Shown: positions 17,289-26,127, counted from the stretch's first letter. The stretch: 28,915 bases of DNA from Candidatus Omnitrophota bacterium (GCA_028717045.1 JAQUON010000002.1:1-28915), one strand, 5' to 3'. Notes: generated from the sequence alone by a model not told the origin. Translations and numbers: made by a program.

Positions 17289-18545
17289 TTACTTAAAAAT
17301 GTCCTCGGAAAGCGCGATATTTTCTTTCCTGAATTTCTGCGCAAATGCGGGTTTTGTGCCTGTATATTCCCAGTGCCCCTTCACCGCGCTTGTGTGAGGG
17401 TCGATATGTTCTATGGTATAAAGGAAAAGGTCCTCTACGATCACCTTGCCGTCGTGTAAGCCATTTACCTGCGAGACATGGGTTATTTTTCTTGAGCCGT
17501 CAACCAGCTGCTCCTGCTGTACAATAATGTTTAAGGCAGCTGCGATCTGGCGATGGATAGCCTCAAGGCTCACCTGTACGCCGGAAGTCAAAATCATCGT
17601 CTCCAGCCGGTAGATGACATCCTGCGGGGAATCCGCATGAATTACCGCCAGCGACCCGGTATGGCCGGAACAAATAGCCTGTAACATATCAAGGGCCTCA
17701 ACGCCCCTGATCTCCCCGAGTATTATCCTGTCCGGCCGCATGCGTAGGGAGTTTTTAAAAAGTTCCCTGATGGTAATCTCCCCCTTGCCTTCGATATTAG
17801 CCTGTTTTGCCTCAAGCCGGACCACATGATCCTGATTGAGACGTAACTCAGCCGTATCTTCAATAGTAACGATGCGCGCGTCATTGGAAATATAAGAAGA
17901 CAGGACATTCAATGTCGTCGTCTTTCCGGCTCCGGTTGCCCCTGCAAATACGATATTTACCTTTGCTTTGATACAGGCAATCAGAAAATCAGAAATGCGC
18001 CTATCGCAGGTACCGAGTTTATGGAGATCCTCGACCGCCTTGATATCTTTCAAAAATTTCCTGATGGTAATAATCGGCCCGTCAAGGGCAAGGGGGGGTA
18101 TGACAATATTCACCCGTGAACCGTCTTTTAACGACACATCGGTATAGGGACTTGCTTCATCCACGTGGCGCCTCGTCGGAAGCAGTATTTTATCCACTAA
18201 ATGCATAACCTGCTGCTCATCATCAAAGACAATGTTGCTCAATTCGGTCCTGCCGTTCCTTTCGATATAGATTTTCTTGGGTCCATTGATCATGATTTCG
18301 GTGATACTGACATCGTGCAATATCCCTTCGATAGGGCCGAACCCCATGAACTCATTGATGATCTCAAAGATTATGCGGCCTGCGTCTTCCTGCGAAACCG
18401 CAGGGCTCTCGCGGTTGATAATATCTTCTGCCATTCCTCGGATCAAGCCTTTGAGTTCGTTCTCTTCGATGCTTTCGTCGGCGAACAAACGCCGGTATTC
18501 CGAAATAAGCTTCTTTCTTATTTTCTCTTTCAGCAGTCTAATCAT
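17289..18545 (-). CDS. cpaF: CpaF/TadA-type secretion ATPase, isolated
   Basis: This is a 418-residue cytoplasmic hexameric ATPase of the type II/IV secretion superfamily that powers Tad-type (Flp) pili and related machines. Seen: an N-terminal helical domain (GFGPIEGILHDVSITEIMIN, 68-87), Walker A GATGAGKTT (202-210), aspartate box IVTIEDTAEL (225-234), Walker B RIILGEIRG (273-281), and histidine box HTGSLAVIHADS (295-306). No other tad/cpa genes occur in the window. Its ATG (18543-18545) overlaps the ispG stop by 8 bp and its stop is 24 bp from proS, so it is embedded in an otherwise housekeeping run. All catalytic motifs are intact. Which machine it serves is unknown. Confidence 0.93.
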   Translation of the reverse strand: MIRLLKEKIRKKLISEYRRLFADESIEENELKGLIRGMAEDIINRESPAVSQEDAGRIIFEIINEFMGFGPIEGILHDVSITEIMINGPKKIYIERNGRTELSNIVFDDEQQVMHLVDKILLPTRRHVDEASPYTDVSLKDGSRVNIVIPPLALDGPIITIRKFLKDIKAVEDLHKLGTCDRRISDFLIACIKAKVNIVFAGATGAGKTTTLNVLSSYISNDARIVTIEDTAELRLNQDHVVRLEAKQANIEGKGEITIRELFKNSLRMRPDRIILGEIRGVEALDMLQAICSGHTGSLAVIHADSPQDVIYRLETMILTSGVQVSLEAIHRQIAAALNIIVQQEQLVDGSRKITHVSQVNGLHDGKVIVEDLFLYTIEHIDPHTSAVKGHWEYTGTKPAFAQKFRKENIALSEDIFK

Positions 18546-19593
18546 GCATCCGCCTCATCTCTTCCAATAATACCGTTATGCTTTCCCGCAATGACACCTT
18601 CCTAAGCGGCTTCCCGTTCTTAAACAACAGGCCCTCTTTCCTACCGAAGGCAATGCCGATATCTGCATCCATAGCCTCTCCCGGGCCATTCACCTCACAA
18701 CCCATCACTGCGATTCTAAAAGCCCGCGTCATCTGGCTGCGTTCAAGGGCGCGCTCCAGCTTCTTTACGATAGTCACCAGATCGACTTGACATCGACCGC
18801 AGGTAGGACAACTGATAATGCGCGGCCCGAAACGACGTAAGCCTAATGCTTCCAGTATGTATCTGGCTGTCCTTACCTCCTGCACGGGATCGTCTGTCAG
18901 GGATACCCTTATTGTATCACCGATCCCCTCTAATAACAAGCTTGCGATTGCGATACTTGACTGTACTGCGCCTTTAAAAGGTGAACCCGTAGCTGTAAGC
19001 CCCAAATGAAAGGGGTAATCGCATATACCAGCCATGCGGCGATACGCTTCTATGGTAGTGCGCACATCGGAGGCCTTAAGCGAAATGACCGTATCATAAA
19101 ATTTAAGCTTCTCAAAAACCCTTATATAACGGCAACAGGACTCCATCATTACCTTAACCTGCGTGCCCGACTTTCTGATAGAGCCCGAATTTAGCCCGAT
19201 GCGGATAGGAATTTTTGCCTTCTTGGCTCTTTGTACCACTTCACGAATATGCGCTTCCGCGCTGATATTGCCGGGATTCAGGCGTATTTTATCAGCCCCG
19301 CACTCTATTGCACGCAATGCCAAACGCCAGTCAAAGTGAATATCTGCCACCAACGGGATAGTTGCCAGTTTTTTTATCTTGGTTATTGCCTCGGCGTCTT
19401 TATTATCTTTTACTGCTAGTCGGACAATCTCACAGCCTGCATCCTGAAGCTGCCGGATCTGCCTGGCTGTTTCAAGGACATGCGACGTTTTCGTCTTTGT
19501 CATGGATTGTATCGCTATAGGATATGCCCCGCCCACACAGACGGTGCCAACCTTGACTACCCTGGTTTTCCTTCGTTTTATGTCTTGCGTCAT
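18538..19593 (-). CDS. ispG: 4-hydroxy-3-methylbut-2-en-1-yl diphosphate synthase (flavodoxin)
   Basis: IspG makes HMBPP from MEcPP, the penultimate step of the MEP isoprenoid pathway, using a [4Fe-4S] cluster. The 351-residue protein has cluster ligands C262 and C265 (CPTCGRC), C299 (MGCEVNGPGEA) and E306. The TIM-barrel part shows VADIHFDWRLA (82-92) and DKIRLNPGNI (101-110). Length matches the short bacterial form. It starts at ATG 19591-19593, 17 bp after rseP. Downstream order in many bacteria is ispG-proS; here cpaF is between them. Confidence 0.97.
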   Translation of the reverse strand: MTQDIKRRKTRVVKVGTVCVGGAYPIAIQSMTKTKTSHVLETARQIRQLQDAGCEIVRLAVKDNKDAEAITKIKKLATIPLVADIHFDWRLALRAIECGADKIRLNPGNISAEAHIREVVQRAKKAKIPIRIGLNSGSIRKSGTQVKVMMESCCRYIRVFEKLKFYDTVISLKASDVRTTIEAYRRMAGICDYPFHLGLTATGSPFKGAVQSSIAIASLLLEGIGDTIRVSLTDDPVQEVRTARYILEALGLRRFGPRIISCPTCGRCQVDLVTIVKKLERALERSQMTRAFRIAVMGCEVNGPGEAMDADIGIAFGRKEGLLFKNGKPLRKVSLRESITVLLEEMRRMHD

Positions 19594-19610
19594 CTTTTCG
19601 ATACAAGCTG

Positions 19611-20675
19611 CTATTTCTTGCCTATAAACCGCATAAGATCGATACCGGTAGCAATAATAGCCAATGCGATAATTATGCTCAACCCTATACGGGTAACCAC
19701 CATATCTATCCGGGGGCTTAAGCGCCTGCCTCGTATTTTTTCAAGGGCCAATAATGCCAGGTGCCCTCCGTCGAGTACCGGCAGGGGCAACAGATTAAAA
19801 ATGCTCAAATTAATGCTTAAGACGGCCAAGAGATGAAGGATCGCTACTATCCCTTCTTTGGCATATTTTGAGGTAATGTAAAGAAACCCCAGCGGCCCTG
19901 CCAATGAATCGCGCAGGGAAAGCTTGCCCGTCACCATAAACCAGAGCGCCTTGTAGGTCATGGCGGTCAGATACACGGTCTTGCGCGCTCCCAGGAAAAC
20001 AGATTGAAAAAACCCATACCTGATTTCCTTTATCTCTTCAGCAGGCTTAATACCAATCAGGCCGATAGGACGCTTCTGGCCAAAGATATCCTCGACTTCT
20101 TGCGTTTTAGTCCTAAGGGTCACGCGGTGACTTACGCCCCCGCGCATTACCTCCATATGCACTACGGACCCTGCCTTTTTGTTTTGGGTAATAGCCTGGA
20201 TGTCGTCCCAGTAGCTCACTTTTTTCCCGTCAAGGGAAATAATGGTATCGCCGGCCTGGATATCCGCCTCTTGCGCCGGAAACCCCTCGACTAACCCACC
20301 GACTTTAGCGGTTATCATCGGAGTGGAAAACGCCAGATATATGGCACAAAAACAAAGAAATCCCAGAAGGTAATTCAGCAGGGGCCCGAAGAATATGACC
20401 TGTGCCCGGGCACCGCATGGCTTTGAGAGGAACTCATACGGCTTGCCTTTAAATTCTTCTGGGTTATCCCCGGCAAGCTTCACGTATCCTCCCAGGGGTA
20501 TGGCGCTGAGTGAATATTCGGTTTCGTGCTTCTTCCTTTTTACGATTTTTGGGCCGAACCCGATAGAAAACTCATCAACCCTCACCTTCCATAGTTTGGC
20601 AATTATAAAGTGCCCGAATTCATGGACGATAATCACTATGCCTACGATAACCAGAAATACAAAAAAAGAAAACAT
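19611..20675 (-). CDS. rseP: RseP/site-2 zinc metalloprotease
   Basis: This 354-residue intramembrane protease of family M50B typically cleaves anti-sigma factors or signal-peptide remnants. The active site HEFGH (18-22) lies in the first membrane helix, and the third ligand is in the NLLPLPVLDGGH motif (294-305). One PDZ domain (about 122-190) lies between, with the FGPLLNYLLGF membrane segment before it. The start ATG 20673-20675 is preceded closely by AGGAGG. It is 6 bp after dxr, the standard dxr-rseP order. Its substrate is not evident here; no anti-sigma gene is adjacent. Confidence 0.96.
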   Translation of the reverse strand: MFSFFVFLVIVGIVIIVHEFGHFIIAKLWKVRVDEFSIGFGPKIVKRKKHETEYSLSAIPLGGYVKLAGDNPEEFKGKPYEFLSKPCGARAQVIFFGPLLNYLLGFLCFCAIYLAFSTPMITAKVGGLVEGFPAQEADIQAGDTIISLDGKKVSYWDDIQAITQNKKAGSVVHMEVMRGGVSHRVTLRTKTQEVEDIFGQKRPIGLIGIKPAEEIKEIRYGFFQSVFLGARKTVYLTAMTYKALWFMVTGKLSLRDSLAGPLGFLYITSKYAKEGIVAILHLLAVLSINLSIFNLLPLPVLDGGHLALLALEKIRGRRLSPRIDMVVTRIGLSIIIALAIIATGIDLMRFIGKK

Positions 20676-20681
20676 CTCCTC

Positions 20682-21836
20682 CTACCTCATCCTCTCTATC
20701 AGAAACCGTGCCCGGCGCTTAGCCCAGGCGTCTGACTCTATGATATCGCTAAGCGACGGAGATCTGATAATCCGGTGACTATCCATTACGTTATCTATTA
20801 TTTTATAAATAGAGGTAAACGCGACTTCTCCTCTCAGGAATGCCTCCACGCTTGCCTCATTCGCCGCATTCATCACGCACGGCAATGTCCCTTCTTCTTC
20901 AGCTGCCCGGTATGCCAGGCGTATACAGGGGAAACGTTGCGTATCGGGCTTTTTGAAATTAAGGGCCCTGATCGAATAAAAATCAACGCAGCCAAAACGA
21001 TTGGTAAGGCGTTCAGGATACGAAAACGCATACTGGATAGGGATACGCATATCCGCAACCGACAGCTGCGCAATGGTTATACCGTCTACAAATTCCACCA
21101 TTGAATGGATAATCGCTTCCGGATGAACCAGGATTTTCACCTGCTCTGGCCCGACCCCAAATAAATACATAGCCTCCATGACCTCAAGGCCCTTATTCAT
21201 CATTGTCGCAGAATCAACGGTGATCTTCTTGCCCATTTTCCAACGGGGGTGCCGCAATGTCTGTGCCACAGTAATCCGGGCAAGCTGGTTTTTGCTGAAT
21301 TTTAAAAATGGCCCTCCGGAAGCGGTCAGGTAAATCTGCCTTAGTTTCGTTTTGTCATTACCGCCCAGGCACTGCCATATCGCAGACTGCTCGCTGTCAA
21401 CGGGGATAATCGCCGCCTTGTGTGCGTTGGCCTTGCGCATAATCAAAGATCCGGCCATCACCAAAGCTTCTTTGTTAGCGAGGGCAATTTCTTTGGCTGC
21501 TTCCAAAGCGCGCAAGAAAGGGCCGAGTGCTGCAGTACCGCTTACCGCCAAGAGGACTTCATCAATAGCGCGATCCGCTACCATAGCCTCAAGCCCTTCG
21601 GGACCTAAGAAAAATTTTGTGCGCTTATTAAACATCCGCGCGCATCGTGCCCCGCGGGAAATATCGGTTACGCAAACCATCGGCGGGCAAAACCGCCGGG
21701 CCTGTGCACGTAACAGCTCGATATTTGAATTAGCGCTCAAAGCGACAACACGAAACCGGTCCCTGTTGCCTTCAATCACCTCAAGCGCATTCCTGCCGAT
21801 GGAGCCCGTTGATCCGATAATAGCAATGTTTTTCAT
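20682..21836 (-). CDS. dxr: 1-deoxy-D-xylulose 5-phosphate reductoisomerase
   Basis: Dxr converts DXP to MEP, the first committed step of the non-mevalonate isoprenoid pathway, with NADPH and a divalent metal. From ATG 21834-21836 (384 residues): NADPH motif GSTGSIGRNAL (8-18), then LANKEALVMAG, the metal and substrate segment IIPVDSEQSAIWQCL, and TASGGPF. HPRWKMGKKITVDSATMMNK and the GLEVMEA helix follow. The open frame extends upstream into cdsA, but the family N terminus is MKNIAIIGSTGSIG. It starts 4 bp after cdsA. Together with ispG it places two of the MEP steps in one run. Confidence 0.97.
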   Translation of the reverse strand: MKNIAIIGSTGSIGRNALEVIEGNRDRFRVVALSANSNIELLRAQARRFCPPMVCVTDISRGARCARMFNKRTKFFLGPEGLEAMVADRAIDEVLLAVSGTAALGPFLRALEAAKEIALANKEALVMAGSLIMRKANAHKAAIIPVDSEQSAIWQCLGGNDKTKLRQIYLTASGGPFLKFSKNQLARITVAQTLRHPRWKMGKKITVDSATMMNKGLEVMEAMYLFGVGPEQVKILVHPEAIIHSMVEFVDGITIAQLSVADMRIPIQYAFSYPERLTNRFGCVDFYSIRALNFKKPDTQRFPCIRLAYRAAEEEGTLPCVMNAANEASVEAFLRGEVAFTSIYKIIDNVMDSHRIIRSPSLSDIIESDAWAKRRARFLIERMR

Positions 21837-21840
21837 ATGG

Positions 21841-22638
21841 CTACTGAGAAAGCATAATTGCAAGATAAGAATAAAACACCGGCCCGGTAAAAAGAAGGCT
21901 ATCAATTAAATCGAGGACTCCGCCTATTCCCGGTATTATATGAGAAGCGTCTTTAATCTGGCAGTCTCGTTTCATCAGCGATTCGGACAAATCCCCCAAT
22001 TGAGCCAAAATCGCACCGGCTATCCCTATTGCAATCAAGTGTCCGTACTCAAACGGGAGGAAAGGCTTGCACACCAAAGCGCCCAGTACGCTAAAAAGGA
22101 GCCCGCCGAAAGCGCCTTCGAGCGACTTCTTAGGGCTTATCCTGGGAATAAGGGGAGTTTTCCCAAACCTCACCCCTACCAGATATGCGCCGATATCTCC
22201 TAATTTCGTTATGATCAATACGCTTGCCAGAAACCCCAATCCGCCGTCCATAAAGCGTATCCTGATCAAAAAACTAAGGAACCACGACACATAGAGTATC
22301 CCGAAAATAGTAGTAGAGATGCCGATGATAACGCCGGAGCTTTCCCTGCGCTTGAATTGCATAATAATCAAAAAGAGCAGGACGAGAATGAAGAAAAAGA
22401 GTTCCCAGCCTTTTGTTAACTCGAACCTGCACATTATGGATACCGGAATGCTTAGGCCCATCGCAATGCCGAAATATTTATAAATGCCGATCCCTTTATA
22501 TTCAAGCATACTGAAGAATTCATACAGGCCTAGCACGATCAAAACGGTTATGACGAGTGCGCTCGCCCACGCGCTCAATAATGCCGAGGCGGCCAGTACC
22601 GTAAGGATAATCGTGCTAATCGCTCTTTTCGTCAACAT
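21841..22638 (-). CDS. cdsA: Phosphatidate cytidylyltransferase
   Basis: CdsA makes CDP-diacylglycerol, the branch point of phospholipid synthesis. From ATG 22636-22638 (265 residues) it is a polytopic membrane protein with about seven or eight hydrophobic helices. The C-terminal signature is present: ESLMKRDCQIKDASHIIPG (219-237) then GGVLDLID (239-246). In the common signature this reads PGHGGxxDRxD; here histidine is isoleucine and DR is DL, a variant discussed under findings. The start is fixed by a GGAGG 5 bases upstream (22644-22648) rather than by the longer open frame inside uppS. It overlaps uppS by 23 bp. The uppS-cdsA-dxr-rseP order is conserved in bacteria. Confidence 0.93.
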   Translation of the reverse strand: MLTKRAISTIILTVLAASALLSAWASALVITVLIVLGLYEFFSMLEYKGIGIYKYFGIAMGLSIPVSIMCRFELTKGWELFFFILVLLFLIIMQFKRRESSGVIIGISTTIFGILYVSWFLSFLIRIRFMDGGLGFLASVLIITKLGDIGAYLVGVRFGKTPLIPRISPKKSLEGAFGGLLFSVLGALVCKPFLPFEYGHLIAIGIAGAILAQLGDLSESLMKRDCQIKDASHIIPGIGGVLDLIDSLLFTGPVFYSYLAIMLSQ

Positions 22639-23350
22639 CAATACCTCCGAATCGCCTCTTGCGCCTCTGAAACTCCTTAAGCGCCAAAGAAAGGTCCCTG
22701 CTGCCAAAATCAGGCCAATATTTTTTGGGGAAATAAAGCTCTGCGTACGAAAGCTGCCAAAGGAGAAAATTGCTGATACGCAGCTCCCCGCTTGTACGAA
22801 TCAAGAGGTCTACGTCCGGCAAATCGGCAGCATAAAGATGTGTGCGGAATTTTTTTTCATCGATATCTTCCGGGGAAAGGGATCCTGTTTGTACCAACCG
22901 TGCACAGTCCCTGGCCGCATCCGTAATCTCCTGGCGCGCTCCATAATTGAATGCCAGCACCAGCACCATCCCCGCATTGGACTTGGTTTTTTCCTGCGCA
23001 TTCTCTATCTTTTCCCTCAGAAAACCCGGGAGCTGCTCGAGCCGCCCGATGACCCTAAAGCGGATGTCGTTTTTTTTAAGTTCGCCTAAATTGCGGTCGA
23101 GGTATGCGCCGAGAGAATTCATCAGCATGGAAATTTCCCTTTTTGGCCTTGACCAATTCTCCGTAGAAAACGCAAAAAGGGTTAATACCTTAATACCCGC
23201 TTGGGCTGCCGCCTCTACCAGCTCTTTCACCCGCTTCATCCCCTGGCGATGCCCGACTGTCCTGGGTAGGCCCCGTTGGCGGGCCCAGCGGCCGTTGCCG
23301 TCCATGATAACTGCAACGTGTGCCGGTAGGCCTTTTTTTGCAATTTTCAT
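22616..23350 (-). CDS. uppS: Undecaprenyl diphosphate synthase (cis-prenyltransferase)
   Basis: UppS elongates farnesyl diphosphate with eight IPP units to the C55 lipid carrier of wall and O-antigen synthesis. In 244 residues: catalytic D17 in VIMDGNGRWA (14-23), the FSTENWSRP motif (61-69), and the substrate pocket RTSGELRISNFLLWQLSYAE. It is the first gene of the long run; the only thing upstream within 78 bp is an inverted repeat ending the GH57 gene. The start is ATG 23348-23350 with an AGAGAG-type weak ribosome binding site. frr and pyrH, commonly just upstream elsewhere, are absent. Confidence 0.97.
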   Translation of the reverse strand: MKIAKKGLPAHVAVIMDGNGRWARQRGLPRTVGHRQGMKRVKELVEAAAQAGIKVLTLFAFSTENWSRPKREISMLMNSLGAYLDRNLGELKKNDIRFRVIGRLEQLPGFLREKIENAQEKTKSNAGMVLVLAFNYGARQEITDAARDCARLVQTGSLSPEDIDEKKFRTHLYAADLPDVDLLIRTSGELRISNFLLWQLSYAELYFPKKYWPDFGSRDLSLALKEFQRRKRRFGGIDVDEKSD

Positions 23351-23373
23351 TATCGCTCTCTGCTAAATAATAA

Positions 23374-23428
23374 AATTCAAATGGCAAACGCAATACGCAC
23401 ACACATTAAGCGGTTTGGCATTTGAATT
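23374..23428 (-). terminator. Long inverted repeat, probable terminator after the GH57 gene
   Basis: AATTCAAATG (23374-23383) is exactly complementary to CATTTGAATT (23419-23428), and after one mismatch five more pairs follow, leaving a loop of about 23 bases. On the minus strand the stem begins directly after the GH57 stop codon (23429-23431) and is followed by TTATTATTT. This resembles a rho-independent terminator, although the stem is AT-rich and the loop long. Confidence 0.5.
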
Positions 23429-25009
23429 CTACGTATGGACCCTGTAATCTATCGCGGGGAAAATAGCATCCTTATATTCGATCTGGGCGAGCCATTCTTC
23501 ATCGATGGAATTCGCTTTGATATCCTCATAAAGGCGCAAAAATCTCAAGAGATGGTCTTTGGTGCGCTGCACCGCATAACCTGTATGGGTGCCGGTGCCC
23601 ATGATAAATGCCCAATCAGAACTCTCGGCAAGCAGCAATTCACGCAATGCCTGGTTTAATGCCCTTTTGAAAAGCCCTGCTGCGTGGGGATAGGCCTTTG
23701 CCAATTCTGTCATCTTTGCGCATGCCGCATGCAGGTGGCGATACGTCCAGTCATTCGAGCCCTGAAGCCACATCTCACTGTAACCTTTCCATCCCCAGCT
23801 AGAAAGAGACGGTGTAATTACCTGGTTACGCGGGTTCTCTGACAGGTATTCGGAAGGGGTAATCAAACGGATTTCGTCCTGGTCAAACGCAATCTTCCTG
23901 ATTAAAAATTCAAGCCACATCGGCCCTTCATACCACCAATGGCCGTATAGCTCGGTGTCGTAAGGCGAGACAATCAATGGCTTCTTCTGCATAATGCCAT
24001 AGAGATAACCGATCTGCTGCTGCCGGTTAAACATAAAGTTACCCGCATGCTCCGCAGCCCTCTGGCGCGCCCAATCAGGCACATACGGCTCTTTTTGGTT
24101 TGAGGTACCTGTAATGCGGTAGTATTTTATTCCCGTATTAATCCTTATTCCGTCAGGATGGATATACGGTTTGATATATTCGTATTCAAGGTCAAAACCG
24201 ATATCGCGGTAGAACTCGCGGTAATTATAATCTCCGGGGTAGCCCTCGATCGAAGACCATACCTGCTTAGAGGATTCAAGGTCCCTGGCAAAACAGGCAA
24301 CGCCAGTACCTTTGCAGTATACCGGAGCAAATACCCCGTATTTCGGACGAGGCGTTCCGTGCAACACTCCGTGGGAATCCGTAAAGAAATAACGAATGCC
24401 GCATTCTTTAAGAATCTCATCCTGCCCCGGATGATAACCGCATTCCGGCAACCATATTCCCCTTGGCTTTCTTCCGAATACCCCCTCATAGTGGCTGACC
24501 GCAACCCTTACTTGCGCCCTGACCGATTCGCGGCACACATCCATAAGCGGGAAATAGCCGTGAGTAGCACCGCAGGTAACAATCTCCAGTCTCCCGGCAT
24601 CCTGAAATTCCTTAAACGCCAATGCCAGATTCCTGTGGTATCTCTCAAATGTCTCCCTGGCCTTATAAAACTGGTTCAAATACATGATGGCCAATGACTG
24701 AAAATGCGGCTGCCAGGCAGTCCGTTCTATTTCCTTATGGGCAAGCTCAATAAGTTTGTTGATATGTTTTAAGTACCGCTCCTGCAAAAGGGGGTCCGAA
24801 AGCATAGATACCAAGGTCGGCGTCAATGACATCGTGAGACGGAAATCAACGCGTTCACCGATTAAGCGTTCGAACATTCCGATGAGAGGAATGTATGTTT
24901 CGGTAATTGCTTCATACAGCCAGTCTTCTTCCAGAAAATCTTCGTGTTCCGGATGCCGGACATACGGAAGATGGCTATGGAGTACAATACAAAGATATCC
25001 CTTATGCAT
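23429..25009 (-). CDS. Glycoside hydrolase family 57 1,4-alpha-glucan branching enzyme
   Basis: This cytoplasmic enzyme forms alpha-1,6 branches in glycogen-like alpha-glucan. In 526 residues: the GH57 N-terminal HSHLPYV (11-17), nucleophile E189 in GIWLPECGYHP (184-194), and acid/base D351 in SPYDTELYGHWWYEGP (348-363). WGWKGYSEMWLQGSNDW and a DUF1957-type helical C-terminal domain ending MGTGTHTGYA follow. The pattern and length match the branching-enzyme subgroup rather than amylase or 4-alpha-glucanotransferase. No signal peptide is present. It lies 36 bp after the DUF4912 gene. Other glycogen genes (glgA, glgC, glgP) are not in the window. Confidence 0.93.
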   Translation of the reverse strand: MHKGYLCIVLHSHLPYVRHPEHEDFLEEDWLYEAITETYIPLIGMFERLIGERVDFRLTMSLTPTLVSMLSDPLLQERYLKHINKLIELAHKEIERTAWQPHFQSLAIMYLNQFYKARETFERYHRNLALAFKEFQDAGRLEIVTCGATHGYFPLMDVCRESVRAQVRVAVSHYEGVFGRKPRGIWLPECGYHPGQDEILKECGIRYFFTDSHGVLHGTPRPKYGVFAPVYCKGTGVACFARDLESSKQVWSSIEGYPGDYNYREFYRDIGFDLEYEYIKPYIHPDGIRINTGIKYYRITGTSNQKEPYVPDWARQRAAEHAGNFMFNRQQQIGYLYGIMQKKPLIVSPYDTELYGHWWYEGPMWLEFLIRKIAFDQDEIRLITPSEYLSENPRNQVITPSLSSWGWKGYSEMWLQGSNDWTYRHLHAACAKMTELAKAYPHAAGLFKRALNQALRELLLAESSDWAFIMGTGTHTGYAVQRTKDHLLRFLRLYEDIKANSIDEEWLAQIEYKDAIFPAIDYRVHT

Positions 25010-25045
25010 ATTTTTTCGCCGTAAAAATAATGCCCCTGCTATACC

Positions 25046-26056
25046 CTAGCCTATTTTTGTTTCTCTGGTAACAATGGGGGTAATGCTGCGCTCTTCTTCA
25101 TTGTCTGCGGAAACCGCTTTTACGGGTATCACCTGCTTGCCGTCAGGAAGGGCGAAAAGCAGGGTAAATGTTCCGTCCCGTCGCAGTTTAATTGATTTCC
25201 CCTGGACAGTCAGCTTAGCATCCGGCTCCGTTGCGCCGTAGACGATTAATTCACAATCCACAACCAGCCAGAATGCCCTTTCTTTGGGGATCCCTCGCAC
25301 AGGGCTGGAAACAGAGGTAATCCCGGGCGACGCTAATACTCCAGAAAAAAGCGCTTTTTTTACTCTTTCCTGCCAGGCCTTCCCTACCGGAGAACTCTGG
25401 CCAAGGCCAAAGCCCATACCGTAAAGCTTGGCGAACATCTCCTCCGGGATCATCCATTCTTCGTCTGTAATCCAAGAAGGCCCATCCAGCGGGGTCATCA
25501 CCGTATTCGAACGCACTATAGTAATAAATTCTCCGTTGGGCAGCCGTAAACCGTAATCAACGCACCAGGAACGGCCAGGGCCTGCGGTATCGATATACCA
25601 ATTATTTGCTTCCGGATGCACTTCAATATCAAAATACCTGTGGGCATTCCTGCCGTTAAAGATTATCTGGCTGACGTCGTAGACGCGGATGACTCTTTTT
25701 GCGTGATGAAACGCATCCTGCAGCTGCTGTGTGAACCGTTCCCATGTACCTTGGGTCACCTCCCAGTAAGAATGGAGCCACCAGGGATCCCTTACTTGAA
25801 GTATTATTTTATCCTGGCCGTATCCTGCAGGCAATTCGTGAGGCATCGCCCTTTTAAAACGCGGAGGTTCAGGATGAGAAAACTTGGTCGTGCCTACTGC
25901 AGTCTCCTGGTAGCCCAAAACGCCTTCTTGGGCCGGCGCGGATTTACGGACATCCTGCGTGCGGGTACGGGCAAGCTGCTTCAATGATGCCTTTGCCTTC
26001 TTGCCTTTGCTGACTATGGTCTTTAGTTTCTCTTTCAACCTTTTCATTAACGCCAT
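25046..26056 (-). CDS. DUF4912 domain protein
   Basis: This 336-residue protein has a basic N-terminal stretch (1-40) and then a DUF4912 domain, about 74-215, recognised by LPAGYGQDKIILQVRDPWW and LHSYWEV. The domain contains many aromatic residues and a later GLRLPNGEFITIVRSN strand. The C-terminal part (about 250-330) looks like a beta-sandwich (AFWLVVDCELIVYGATEPDAKLTV...). DUF4912 proteins have no proven function but often occur beside GH57 branching enzymes, as here, hinting at a carbohydrate-binding or regulatory role. The start ATG 26054-26056 has AGGAGGTGAG upstream, a near-perfect ribosome binding site. Confidence 0.85.
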   Translation of the reverse strand: MALMKRLKEKLKTIVSKGKKAKASLKQLARTRTQDVRKSAPAQEGVLGYQETAVGTTKFSHPEPPRFKRAMPHELPAGYGQDKIILQVRDPWWLHSYWEVTQGTWERFTQQLQDAFHHAKRVIRVYDVSQIIFNGRNAHRYFDIEVHPEANNWYIDTAGPGRSWCVDYGLRLPNGEFITIVRSNTVMTPLDGPSWITDEEWMIPEEMFAKLYGMGFGLGQSSPVGKAWQERVKKALFSGVLASPGITSVSSPVRGIPKERAFWLVVDCELIVYGATEPDAKLTVQGKSIKLRRDGTFTLLFALPDGKQVIPVKAVSADNEEERSITPIVTRETKIG

Positions 26057-26077
26057 ATCTCACCTCCTGCAGAATAA

Positions 26078-26101
26078 AAAAAGGGATAACCATCCCTTTT
26101 T
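26078..26101 (-). terminator. Rho-independent terminator
   Basis: AAAAGGGAT (26079-26087) pairs perfectly with ATCCCTTTT (26092-26100) around an AACC loop, extended by an A-T pair. On the minus strand it ends in TTTTTTT. It would end the OmpA/coiled-coil transcript 57 bp after the stop at 26159. Because the A and T tracts flank both sides it could also act for plus-strand transcription. Confidence 0.8.
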
Positions 26102-26127
26102 AGGAATAAGCGTATGTTGCATCTGGC

